Position numbers and translations under genes: made by a program. A DNA stretch of 64,000 nucleotides from Nymphalis io (taxonomy: Eukaryota > Arthropoda > Insecta > Lepidoptera > Nymphalidae): the NCBI RefSeq assembly GCF_905147045.1, contig NC_065890.1, forward strand, positions 9,300,001-9,364,000. The letters are read 5' to 3'. Positions 36,937 to 49,370 of this stretch are shown one piece after another. The notes under the pieces were generated by a model. It worked only from the letters and a program-made list of their open reading frames with translations. It ran no database searches and had not been told where the DNA came from. Within the stretch, counting starts at the first letter, position 1. Each line of letters starts with the position of its first letter.

Positions 36937-37160
36937 ATAGGCAGGTGGACGAGGCGGACAAATGGGCCACTTGATGGTAATTAGTCACCATCGCACATAG
37001 CCATTGCTACCAACCTTGGGAACTAAGAAGTTATGTCCCTTGTGTCTGTAGTTACACTGGCTCATTCACCCTTCAAACCAGAAAGCAACAATACTATTAT
37101 ATTATAGTATTGCTGTTTAGCGGCAGAATATCTGATGAGTGTGCAGAAAGCCCTACCAAC
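36937..37160 (+). repeat. Interspersed repeat R1, diverged copy
   Basis: Contains ggcaggtggacgaggcggac, aatgggccacttgatggtaa, accaaccttgggaactaaga and ttagcggcagaatatctgat in R1 order, with deletions. Confidence 0.75.
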
Positions 37161-37381
37161 GGATAAACATGGGTATCTATTTAGGGTTATGCTACCACCG
37201 GTTCAGAATGTATTCCAAGAACAACCGACAGGAAATTCAGTAAACAATATCAAATAACGAATAGGCCAGTCATAAATAATTGGTTTATTTAAGCCTTTTT
37301 TAAAGTAATTTGTATAACTACTAAATCTTAAATTATCTATAAATACTTTGTAGCTTTAATTTTAAAAAAGGTTTTTTTTTT

Positions 37382-37628
37382 CTAGGAAGTCTTGTTGGTA
37401 AAGGCGAAGGCAAGAAGCTTCGAGGACATGCCAATAAGCGTGGCGACTGTAACAACACCTAGCTTAAAAAACTGTCGCAAGCAATTTCGCCCTTTAAAAG
37501 TGTGCTGTAAGGTTGATATTCCAAGTAAGCACTTTCTATTATCAGCTCGTCTGCAGCAGCTTAAAGCAATTTTGAGATTCAATATTGAACTTTCTAACTC
37601 TTGGGAGCGACGTTTCCCTTTCAAATAA
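37382..37628 (+). CDS. Uncertain open frame, possible 3' exon on plus strand
   Basis: A strong acceptor (ggttttttttttctag|GAA at 37385) leads into an 81-codon open frame: EVLLVKAKARSFEDMPISVA, then NCRKQFRPLKVCCKVDIPSK, ending SWERRFPFK and TAA at 37626-37628. A polyadenylation-type aataaa lies at about 37761. The opposite strand is also open, so this could be conserved or repeat sequence rather than a gene. No family recognised. Confidence 0.3.
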
Positions 37629-40600
37629 ATCAACTACCGGATTACTTGCCCAATTCTACGAAGTTTATGGGCTCTTAAATATTATTGACTTCTAATATTT
37701 ACACAATTCCATTTATTATTAATTTTTGTTGATTTAACAAAACGACAATTATAATTTGAAAATAAAATATAAACAATGTGTCGGAAAAATGTTGGATTCA
37801 TATATATAATTTCTTAGCGGAAACTTAAGTTTAACATGCAGAACTTAAATACTATAAAAACATATTTATAATGGTTATTCGTAAGTTTAAAGATGTCAGA
37901 CTCAAATGTCTTTTTTATTTTGCATTTATATCATTCAAATACAAGTTTGGTATAGAGTATAAATAATTGTAAACCAAAGTTAGACGGCCTGAGACGGGAG
38001 GTGTTAATTAGGTAAGCAATTAGCTGAGATCTAAATTTTCGCTTCGTCGCTCGCTACAAGGCAGGACGGAACACTCGTCAAGAAATTATAGCGGCCAAGC
38101 GATCTTCAAAAAGCTTTTCGCGACTTCCCATTAATTTAAACAGGTGTTTTTGTACATGTAGATATACAATTTAATGATATATTTCACTATTTAAATCTCG
38201 TTTTGCATCAATGACGCAGTATAATTAGTTTATGCTTTGTAATATGTGTCTCGTTTTATTTCGACGCGACAATATTTACGGTCAGTACCGTTGAGGGAGA
38301 GTTTAATTTTCGCCCTAAATCATTAGCAATGTCATTGAAATTTTGTATGCGGGACCGTGAAGGGTGCACGAATAATGCAAATTTTGTGTTGTATCACGGT
38401 GATATTTTAAATTCAAATTGTAGAACAATTTCTCAGTAATTTTAACGTTTTCGTGCCAGTGTGGCTCGCATGCCAATGTGATTAGGGTTTGCTTCCCTTA
38501 TTGCTCTTTGGTGTACTAATTGGTGGGTAATTCAGTTGAGTAATGATATCATTTCATTGATTGCGGAATATCACTGAAACATTAGTTCCTATAAGCATAT
38601 AAATTCCAGATCAATTGGTATTATTGGGGTTATGAATTATGAATTATTTAGTTGAAATTTTTATACAAAAAATGTTAATAGAAAAGAAAAGTTAAAATCT
38701 AGTATTACTTAGCGTCAAGTAAAAGTGCTCATACATGTCCCACTGTTGATAAAAGATCTGCTCTTTTCTTAAGAAGGTTTACAGCCTACTTTACGATTCT
38801 GGGGCATGAGGATATGAGGTATATCCTCAGGATATCCTCAGAATATATGAACATTTCAATTCGTAATTAAGTATATGAAAAGTCCTTCCTCGATTCTAAG
38901 GTAAGATCTCAACTAGGCTATTACTTAATATTTTATAAAAATATTTTCATTTTATTAATGATGTAACTCAGTAATGAGTTATTTATTTTGTAAACACCGA
39001 CTATTTTTTTATCATTTAGATATTTATGTTTTGAGTCAAATATATATTTAGTTTCAATTTATTTTATGTTCTATATTATTATTTTTGTTTACAATAGGCT
39101 TGTATTGCTTTAGTTACAAGAAACACTCTTTTGAACTGTTTTCAAAATGTAATTAAAGATACTCACTCTCTACACTACGTGAGGTTGGCGATCTAATTAT
39201 TGACAATCCATTTGACATAACTTAAAGACAAAAATTAAAAAAATAGAATTGAAATGTAAGAGAAATTTTGGAGTTGTCAAGAATTGAATTCGAGGTTACT
39301 TAACAAGTAAGCAGATCTGTATACAGACCGTTAATCATTAAAAGTTTTTTTTTAATATAACTGTTAGTTTTACTTGTTTTTACTGAAACTTGTTCGTTGT
39401 TTATGGACGATTTTCAAAAACACGTTTATTTTAAGCTGTAAATATGAAGAAGAATGCAACACCATTGTTAATTAAATTACTAAAGTTACATTTCGTGTTT
39501 TGGAATTCTGTCGCCTCACTATCGATCTCAAGCCGTCGCCAGACGACGCGCCAATGAAAAACTATGCTTTTTGTTCGCACAAGTTTTGCATCATCGCATT
39601 CGTATATATTAACTGTTTAACTTGCAGTTATGCACTGACTTTCCTCTGCATTGGAATAATTGCGAAAATGTATTAATAACCAAAAATTAATATTATAAGG
39701 AATGTATTAATAACCATTAACTTGTCGTGACTTGCTATTTTTGTATTATACATGAAACAGACTAGGTAGGTGGTAGTAGGTAAACTTCAAGTTGTATAAC
39801 TTTTGTTAGATTCAATCGATTTTGTTGAAATAAAGACTAAACGGTACTCATCGTAAAATTGAGATACTCCTTTCAATAATTCAATAATTTATGTTTGTAA
39901 TTGTTATCCATTTTGAATTATCCCGAGCGAACTGAAAGACAGACAAAACTAATAGGTTATTTTGGTTTGGATGACTTGCAATAGCCATATTAACTTAAAA
40001 AGACAGTTTTTTTTTAATCCACGGATTGGTTGTGTATAATTTTGAAATCAGACTTAATCTGTCTTTATTTTTTTTTAAGATATATTCATTTATATAATTT
40101 ATAATGGTTGACAATACATTATTTTTATTCGCAAAACAATAATATAAGTATATAAACGACCTTCTATTTTTTATTTGTTAATACGTAAATAAAAATCAAC
40201 ATGCAACCTTCGCGCTAAGCAAAAAAATTAAAGTAAAATATCCATTTATAATATAATTAAAATAGCCATTATTTTTTAAAGGCAATATAAAAGTAATTCT
40301 ATAAAACCGTCGTTCTGTGGAATTCATGCATTAATAAAGACCTTAATTACGGGGTAAACATTTTTTAATGGTAGAAAATATGGCTCTTAATAAGGGGTGG
40401 TTAATAATATAAATACTTTTAGCTTTAATACAAATAATTTTATATATGTTTTTATTATGTTATATAATATGTATATTATATATTTACATATGTATGTACA
40501 AATGCATGATGAATATAAAATTGGTAATTAAACATCGATAATTAAAAAAATATGTATTAAAAAGTAAATGTTAATGTATGAATTAGTCGCAATCATTATT

Positions 40601-41972
40601 TTATTTTAAAGCTTTTTTAATTCGTAGAATCAACTTGTCAATGTCATGGTCTTGGTTCTTTATCACTTGGGTATACATTTTCTACAACAAAAGTTGGTTG
40701 ACTCAAGATAACAACTATCATTCTATGTACAATTTAATATTTAAATATTACTTACACCTCGCTTACTGTAAATACCCTATTGTCTAAAAAAGTATAATAA
40801 AAAAGTAACAAAAAGTAAAATGTCTAAAACATAATAGAATTTTTCACCAAATTTTCTTTAATCAGCCGGTTGAGCGTGATTAAATATCAAACATTTAATT
40901 AATAAAAACTTTAGGATTTATATTATTATATAAACCCAGGAATATATAGTTCCTACGGACAAGACGCATTTACAATCTGTGTAAGTAGCAACATCTTCCT
41001 ACAGCATTCGGTTTCTTTAATTTCGGATATTTTTACCACGGGCTTTCGTACCATTAGTAATATATCAAAAAAAGGATTAGCTATAACTTTTGACAGCTTT
41101 TTTTATCGAAAAGAGCAAGTAAATTTAGAAAGATACATTATATTTGTTCAAGTTATTTCAGCGTATTACTTTTACTGCTCTGTATCCAATAATACGAGTT
41201 GAAGGTATGTTGTCATAACAAGATATTACGTAGGGTTGTACTGTCAAGAGGGGTTGCATCAAATCTTCCGCTGGCGTACCTGTCATGTGCAAACCAAACG
41301 CCAAATATAATTTTAAGTCATTGAATTATTTAAAAGTTGTTTTTGCTTGTTTATTGTGTTTTGTTTTTAAAATGAACGTGGCTAGACAGTAGTAAATAAG
41401 TATTTACCTGTACTGCAACTTTGAGGTATGATACCAAGTAATACGTTGGTAAAGATTTATATTATGGTAATAATACCAAATTGGATAAAAGTAAACTAAG
41501 TAACAGTAAATGTCTCACGGCTGGATTTACGTTTTTTTATATATTTAGTGGTCGTTAGCAAATCTGACCTTTAATAAAACAAATTTGCCATTTAGAATAT
41601 TCAGCAATGCTTTACCGCATTCAAACTCGAACCTCGTTGAGGTCTTGTTTTTCATCCACTGGGCCATCAGGGCTTTCACGTTGAATAGTGCATTCAAACC
41701 GGTTTATATACATTCTATTATTTTTAAGACTAATATACGCCTCAATAAAAATATATAATAAATATGGTAAAATCCATACATAGGTAGTAGTTTGGTCAAT
41801 ATAAGAGCGCTCAGTATGTGGTCTCAGTAACTGCAGTTGGTTTTATTGTTTGGCAACAATGGACCAGACGAGTTTCCGCAAAAGATTTCGTTTATTTAAA
41901 GACGCGGGGAACTTTAAAAAACAATAAGCGTGAATTAATAAATTATATCGTCGCTCTTGTTCTGCAATTGCC

Positions 41973-41998
41973 ATGGCCGAGGGCGTCGCGTACCGAGG
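41973..41998 (+). CDS. Possible first exon of an unknown plus-strand gene
   Basis: ATG in a strong context (ttgccATGGcc) encodes MAEGVAYR and runs into a near-perfect donor (CGAGG|gtgagt) within a CpG-rich patch. This resembles a first coding exon next to a promoter. No downstream plus-strand exon was found that would join it, so it may be chance. Confidence 0.22.
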
Positions 41999-43681
41999 GT
42001 GAGTGGTAAATATTAGGCAAGCGTTCCTCGACAGAGCGCGGAGACGCGCCGGATGCTGCGGCATTACTATCGTGATTTATACGTCTGGCGTCGTATGTAA
42101 TCGGGCTCCGTTGAATCCCCTAACTAAATGGCGCAGTGTCCAAACTTCATTGAACCCCATTTTCTATAGAATCAGAACAAAAGTGTCGAAGGTCGTAAAT
42201 ACGGATCAGATCATATTATGCGGTGAAAGTCAAGTTTATTCTCTTACGATGATTTAAGATTTGAAAGGGTGACATGACTTGTGAATACGATAAAAGGTTA
42301 CATATTTAATCAAGCATTCATAAAAAAACAGAATGAAAATATTGGAAATACTTGTGAGAATGATATTGGTGAGCATTGAATGTTGATTCACTGGTACGTT
42401 TTTATGATGATGGAATGCTCAATACCTTCTCACATATACTCAAATTTATTTTTAAAAATCGTGTAAAAATTAAAAATCATGTTCGTTTAAATACTCACCC
42501 TAACAAATGTTTTCAACCCCATCACAGTTGCGGTCCTGCAATTCCCGGTAGCGCTCACCGCTCTTTAAAAAGCGTTGTACAAAATTTGATCGTACCCTAC
42601 GATATGGGGTATATCTGCAGTTAATTATCTGTGTGAGGGGATGTAAGGGGGAAGACGTCGCGAACGCCAATTTCTCCCCTAGTTACTAGTTAGACCGAAG
42701 ATTCGTACAGCTATCTAAACGTTGAGCCCTCGCAATTAGTTTTAATTAAACTCAATGGGGGACGCTAAATCAATATTACAGATATTTTAGTTATAAGTAA
42801 CAAAGTATTTAATAACTTTTACATTATGGAAAACATACAATAGTATCTTATTAAAGCCTTAGGGCTTTTTGGCTGTTAGCACCAGTAAAAAATATAGGTA
42901 TAAATGTAAATATATAATTATTATTTCATTTAAAATTAATTATAAAATAATAATATTAACGACTAATAAAATATATTTCGTCATTATAAAAACAGCATTC
43001 GTTTAAAAAATTGCGTTGAGTGCGATCCTGGTATAAATTGACAAGTTGAAAGAGTCAGAAAGGGGTGAGGCTTTTATGTTAGAAATACTAAAAGTGATAT
43101 GAACCATTACGCTGAGTGAGGGCGAGAAGGAGATGTCATGAGCAGCTCAAAGAATACCCTGCATACGACAAGAGCTATTCCTGCTTAAAACGGACAAATT
43201 AGATTAATCACACTCGCTTTGACGACCAGGTGCTAATGGAAACAAGTTACGACCTGTAAACTCAACGATGACATACAACGTGCTCCAACGTAAACTGCTT
43301 TAGTGGGTACTTTTGTATTCAACGATAATTAGATTCAAAATGTTATTGTGAAAGATTGAGCATTATTTGTCTTGTATCAATTCTGGTATGTACATATCTA
43401 TGTGTGTACATTTTTTATTTACGAATACAGTTTCATTTTTTATGAAATCAATTTTGTAATATGTGTATTTACCTGATACATTTAGATATTATATCAATTA
43501 ATTTTTAACATTTATTTGTGTAATATTTGTCCAAAAATAACAAATATAATATTAAAACACCAGTGTAACTGTTACTAAAAATTATTGATAAGAAAAATTC
43601 TACAGAATGCATTTTTTTATTCAATGGAATTATGGTGCTAGTTATTTTTGTTATTTCAAGCACACATAATTAATACGATTG

Positions 43682-44697
43682 TTATTTATTATAATTATTG
43701 GTAATGTAATATTTATTGTTTTTTGTCATAATTATATAACTTTTAAATGATTGTGATAAAATATGCATTTTTTTTGTCGTGGACAGTTTACAGTAACAGG
43801 ACTAAAACAAGGCCATACACAATCTTTACGTTCGTAAGCGTGGGAGCTTTACGGATATATTTGTGTACACATATATTAGTTGAATGTATTTATGGAAAGA
43901 CTTCTTTTCATGCAATCGTTTTACTATATTTTTAGATTTACTATATTTATTCCTACGTGGAAGTTCCGTTAGCATTAACTTTATAACTGGCTAAACAAGG
44001 TACAAATGTGATAAAAGTAAAAAAAAAACCATAATTGCGTGCAATTTGGTATGCCAACTTTCTAATAGAAGTTCTATTTACTTATTATTAAGCACATTAT
44101 TTTCTTATTCTTTATACTTTTTAACTTTATAAAAAATTGTTCATAATGTCGAATAAGAGTTGATAACAAATCATAAAAAACTTTATTCAAGTAGGCTCTT
44201 ACAAACTTTTGATTCTTATTTATCGTGGGTTCAGAAACCGAGAAATATATCGTTAAGAAATTCAGTAGGAAATCTTTTTTACGGATTGAATTGAATTGAA
44301 TTTTAGTCACAGCGACCAATCTCAATGACTAGCCACCTGGTACACACTCTATGCCCTCACTATTATAATCAGGTGATAGCAATTTGACACGATCGAGTCT
44401 AACACCAACGGTTTTAAGTGCTTTTTAAAGTACGGGAGTGTAACAGCGCAAACTTCCGGCCTTCCGGACTTCAGTCCGGGCTGTTACATACTGAGATTTT
44501 TTTGTCAAAAAATCGCCAACGATTTAAATTAAAAGTATAAAATAAATAAGTTATATAATAAAAGTATAAAATGAAAATAAAACTAAACTGTTTCCTACAC
44601 GACAAAAAAAATACTTATTTTATCACAATCATTTAAGAGTTATATAATTATGACAAAAAACCACAAATATAACATTACCAATAATTATAATAAATAA
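43682..44697. mobile_element. 1-kb element with about 110-bp terminal inverted repeats
   Basis: The sequence at 43682-43789 (ttatttattataattattgg...) is repeated in reverse complement at 44585-44697 with a modest number of mismatches and small indels. The interior carries no transposase and an R3 SINE copy at 44310-44510. It looks like a foldback or long-TIR MITE. Confidence 0.7.
44310..44510 (+). repeat. SINE R3 copy inside the long-TIR element
   Basis: Contains gcgaccaatctcaatgacta, caatttgacacgatcgagtc, gtacgggagtgtaacagcgc and cgggctgttacatactgaga in R3 order. Truncated before the tRNA-like end. Confidence 0.7.
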
Positions 44698-44702
44698 TAA
44701 TA

Positions 44703-44775
44703 AAGCTTAAAAAATAAGAATTCCATATGGTTGATATAAATAAGATTAAACAGAATAAGTTTTTTAAAGTTATTC
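44703..44775 (+). repeat. Direct repeat, unit 1
   Basis: aagaattccatatggttgat followed by ataaataagat is found again near 46217 with few changes. Unit 1 abuts the right end of the long-TIR element. Confidence 0.6.
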
Positions 44776-45198
44776 TTTAATTTATGTCTGTGTCGTGACA
44801 TGTACGTCCTTATACGTGCGTATCTTCTTAATAATAAACGATTATTACACAATGTTTTGTATTCTTGTTTGAAATGTCAAATGTTTGGTGAAATAAATAG
44901 AAAAATCAGTGCCTTACTATTCAGCTGTTCTATAACGTTTATTACTAAGATTGTATTTTATATAAGAATCAATTAATGTTTAAAATATGTTTATAATTTT
45001 TTTTTCAAATTTATCAACAACATATTGGTAGCATGTTGAATATCGTAGATAATTCTATAACACCCTTATTCGCTCTCAAGGTTGCTGATGGAAAAGGTTA
45101 CATTAAAGTAAAACTCTACAAATAATTCCAACAAAAAGTGCATAGAAGTTATAAAAGACGTACATACATACATTTGTATTCGTAAAAATACAAATAGT

Positions 45199-45242
45199 GT
45201 ATATTTGAATGTAGAACGATGTATATTTGAATGTGGAACGAT
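45199..45242. repeat. Two tandem 22-bp units
   Basis: gtatatttgaatgtagaacg plus at occurs twice in a row with one mismatch. Confidence 0.85.
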
Positions 45243-46195
45243 GTTTTTTCTTTTACCATCTCGCGTAAATGTTACCATGATCGTGTAAAACTAAGCTAAA
45301 TTGAAAAACTAACACTCTTTGTGTAATTAAAAAAATGGCACATTTCTATTTAAAAAAATGAAAAATACACTGTTTTATTTAACGTTACACGGCTTTTCAT
45401 GACACATAAAAGTTGACTAATATGAAAGTTTTCAAAGAAATGTTAGGGTACATTTCATGTTGAGTTCAGTCGTTGTTAGGTCGACGACACTGAAACATTC
45501 ACGTAGGCTTTATTGTGAGGCCCGCTCTCAATCATAATGCTATGGCAAGAGGTAAACGAAAAAGATTACGGTTATTACCATATTTAGCACAACAAAATAT
45601 GTTAAAAAAAATATACGTTCCATTTAAACTTAAAATTTACTTATTTGAATGTTTTACTTATTTGAATATTTTTTTATTAAATACAATTATAAGTACAATT
45701 TTAACCTGATAATAATATGATAATGGACATTCATTTTTGAAAGGCAGAAAATGAAAGAGTAACCTAATTCCTGATGAATTTATTCAAAGGTTTGAGAGCT
45801 ATGCGCAATGTATTTAACAATAACTGATAATTATTTTATTATAGTTCAAAAATCTCAATATATCTATCAGGCTGCAAATTACGAATTAAAACTTATTTAA
45901 TTAATGAAATATTTAAATGGTCTTATTTAAATATATTTCATAAAATTTTGTTAACACACATTTCTGAAGATAATTGTTTAATTATTAAACATACTTATAA
46001 TAGTAAAATAATAATAACAAAACAAGCTTACATATTTAATTCTATGTAATAAAACGTATATAATTTAATATTATATGTTTTTTTGTAAACTGCTATAAAG
46101 TGGGTGCAAAATTTCAGCTCAATCGCTTAGATTATGTTTAAATATCAGTTTCAAGTTTGATCCACACATATTACTACAAGCAGGTTAAGCAATAA

Positions 46196-46275
46196 AATTA
46201 ATTAAATCTTAAAAAAAACCAAGAATTCCACATGGTTGATATAAATAAGATAGAAGAAAATAAGTTTTTTTCATG
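46196..46275 (+). repeat. Direct repeat, unit 2
   Basis: aagaattccacatggttgat followed by ataaataagat, matching 44716 onwards. Family unknown. Confidence 0.6.
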
Positions 46276-48317
46276 TCGTCTCATGTACAATACGCTTACA
46301 ATCTAACAATATCTAGTCTGCGAGTGCTGCAATAAACGAGAGGGAAGGCTTCACTCGAGTGTCAGCTCGTTAGGGAGGGAGCTTAAATTATTCCACAAGT
46401 CTATGGGCACTTTTACATGCGTAACTTGGTTAAAATGTTACATGTGTTAAAAACGAAACAATATCGTCACTGGTATAAATCTTACTTTCGAATTATGAAA
46501 ATTAATCAGAATATTGCAAGTGACCTTCATTATGTACTATTTGAATTTTGAGTAATTCATTTTGTGTAAATATAAATAGCATTGTTTTAAATTCATAAAT
46601 ATAAGGTTTATTAGCGTGTATTTTTATATTTGTAACGGTCACATCTAGGTACTTGTATTATAATATAATATATTAATAATTTTACTAAATCACTTATAGT
46701 TTGAAAAACAATTCCATTTTATAGTAAATTAACTTTAGCAATAGATATTTACACTATAATTACTATAAACCAATTTTTACACCATCATTACGCTGCCAAA
46801 TATGGGATTTAATAAGTGGCTTTCCTTAATTATCTGTTATTATTCTTGAAACGGGAACACAAAAATGCGTATTGTATTATATCTGGTGCATTGGTGATAC
46901 TTACTCATACGGTTTTGGCAACTTACCGCCAGTATTTTTATAAAATAGACGTTATAAAAGTATTTCATTGATTTTATTCAATCTCGAAAATGTACTAAAT
47001 TTAGTAGTCAAAAATAAACAGATATATAAAGTCGATCGTTTCCGCTGTTATTATATGATAAAGTTTTGATGTAAAACGTTTTACGTTAGGTAGATAGACA
47101 TTCAGCAAGAATTTTCTCCCGAACTCTCCCCGATGTCTGCGGCTAAGTCTGGCGCGTGAGGGTGTGGGTGGCGTTGGCTTCACTTTCGTTCGTCGCAAGC
47201 AGCGTCGTCAGTTGACCTTTCTTGTTATAAAAATGTTCTCAATCGATCCTTATTTCTTAGCCTGTTGTTTTAAATTAAAGTAAAGCTTACCTTTGAAATT
47301 GTTTTTTTATATAAAATATACCCTTGGATACAGAATATATAACTTTTTATATATATCCGAGCCCTTTTATTTTACATAACCTCATTTCCAAGAACGGAAA
47401 AAACCGGTAATGTTTTAAGAAAATATTTTTGTATACAGGAAAAATAAAGTTACAGCTTCCATAAGCGGTCAAAGGCAACATACAATAACACGAACTTTAA
47501 TCTCCCTGGCTGCTTTATCGTTCACCTATTAATCAATTTATAAATCATATTAAAATACATTAATAAATAAGGCTTATTACTCGATAAAAGAATATATAGA
47601 TAAAAATGGATTTAGTATTAGATTAATTTAGAATTTAATGATATTTAATAAACATATCTATATAAATTGGTAGAAAAGAGTAACTACTGAGTTTCTTTCC
47701 GGTTCTCCACGATAGAATCTTCATTCCGAAACCTCTATTAGCATACTTGAATAACGAATATTTTTACATATACATGATGTACTCCTGTGTCAGCAAGTTA
47801 TCATAAAAATTAACAAAAATAAATCTTCAATACGATTTCGATTCTTCTTGCTGTTTCACCTAAGCGACTTACATCTATGTAAATACGAGTACATATAAAT
47901 GGCAATGTCCTGTCTGATTAAAAATATATGGAGAATTGAGAAACGATTTAGTTATTATTTTAGTTAAATTGAGTGTAATCCTACATATATATTGTTGAAT
48001 GGTTAAGACAAAATTCGTTCTTGAAACTATCGTGATAAATCACAGTAGATAGAATCCGTAGAAAATAGATTTTAATGTATGTACGTACTGAAAGTATACA
48101 ATATAAGAAATTGAAAGATCCCTATTTCAATCAAATACTATGTATTATAATATTAGTATTGGATATTAATACGCTCGAAATCTCGAATTATTTATATATA
48201 TTTCTATAAATTATGAATACGAATTATTATTACGATTTCATTCTATTTACATATATATTAAAAAAAATGCGAAAATATATATTAAGGCAATATGCTTCGC
48301 AACAAATTCCGTAATCC

Positions 48318-48582
48318 GTAACAGCCTGTGAATGTCCCACTGCTGGGCTAAAGGCCTCCTGTTCTCTTTTTGAGGAGAAGGTTTGGAGCTTATTCCACCA
48401 CGCTGCTCCAATGCGGGTTAGTGGAATAAACATGTGGCAGAATTTCAGTGAAATTAGACACATGCAGGTTTCCTCACGATGTTTTCCTTCACCATAAACC
48501 CGGGCAAGCACATGAAAATTCAGTGGTGCTTGCCCGGGTTTGAACCCACGATCATCGTTCTTACCACTGGGCCATCTCGGCA
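48318..48582 (-). repeat. tRNA-headed SINE R2, fullest copy
   Basis: On the minus strand it begins tgccgagatggcccagtggt, a tRNA-like A-box region, followed by a B-box-like gggttcaaacccgg. It ends at gtcccactgctgggctaaag and aacagcctgtgaatg in plus-strand terms. Further copies lie at 22668, 24237, 51483, 55532 and 63691. The 121-codon reading frame across it is an artefact. Confidence 0.85.
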
Positions 48583-48994
48583 ACAAATTCAAATGTGCCT
48601 AATTCGTATTAAAAATATTGTAGTTATGAAAAAAAATACTTGCAACAAATATCATAGAATTTCGATGATAGAATCATGTCATTCACAAAAGTAATTCACT
48701 TTCCAATCGCATATATACGAATCGTTTGTTGTGTCCCAGAGCTACTTAACCTTTGTGTCAGCGGTATTAAAGGTTCTGCAGGTAATATAATGGTAGCTGG
48801 TCAGCGTCAAGCTCGCGTCGTTCCATTATGAAAATTGACAAGTAAAGGGGTGAAGAACCCAGACTCAGCTTATTTTAAACCGATAATATCCATATAGATA
48901 GAAGTAGCGTTCAAACACATCGTTTGTAATGACGTTGCTAAAATGGAAGCACTATTTAAAATTAATTTGATATTTTATTACATACCTCTGCGAT

Positions 48995-49054
48995 AATTCT
49001 ATATATGTATAATGTACATATTAACAATTCTATATATGTATAATGTACATATTA
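48995..49054. repeat. Tandem duplication, 31-bp period
   Basis: A 29-bp unit beginning aattctatatatgtataatg is repeated exactly at 48995-49023 and 49026-49054. Confidence 0.9.
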
Positions 49055-49125
49055 TCTCTGCTTTGATTATATATACTCAATTTTTTGTAAAGGTAAACAA
49101 TATGAATTGCGTTACGTGAACGATA

Positions 49126-49171
49126 CGTCGGAATCTTTCGCTGAATCGTATTTCAGCGAAAGATTCCGACG
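49126..49171. repeat. 20-bp perfect hairpin
   Basis: cgtcggaatctttcgctgaa at 49126-49145 is exactly reverse-complemented at 49152-49171, with a 6-base loop. Unlike the other hairpins this one is GC-balanced. Confidence 0.9.
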
Positions 49172-49244
49172 CAAAAATGTTTTACTGATATACTACATAT
49201 ACTACTTTTATTTTGTAAGTACATAGTTATAGAGTTAATAACAC

Positions 49245-49370
49245 CCAGACTCAGGACAAACAGACTTGTTCATGCACACAAAAGTCTGTCCTGGGTGAGA
49301 ATCGAACCCACAAAGTTCGGCGTGAAAGGCTTCTACCAACTAATCTACCAACCACGCCAACCGGCTCGTA
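49245..49370 (-). repeat. tRNA-like SINE head
   Basis: On the minus strand it reads gagccggttggcgtggttgg, then gtgggttcgattctcaccca (B-box type), ending ctgtcctgagtctgggtg. This is a tRNA-derived SINE, not a functional tRNA gene, as the arms do not fold into a cloverleaf. Confidence 0.65.

Noticed and set aside
48230..48592. 121-codon minus-strand reading frame
   Set aside because: It lies almost wholly inside the R2 SINE and translates its tRNA-like head and body.
49290..49370. Possible tRNA gene on the minus strand
   Set aside because: Only the A- and B-box regions are tRNA-like; acceptor-stem pairing is absent.
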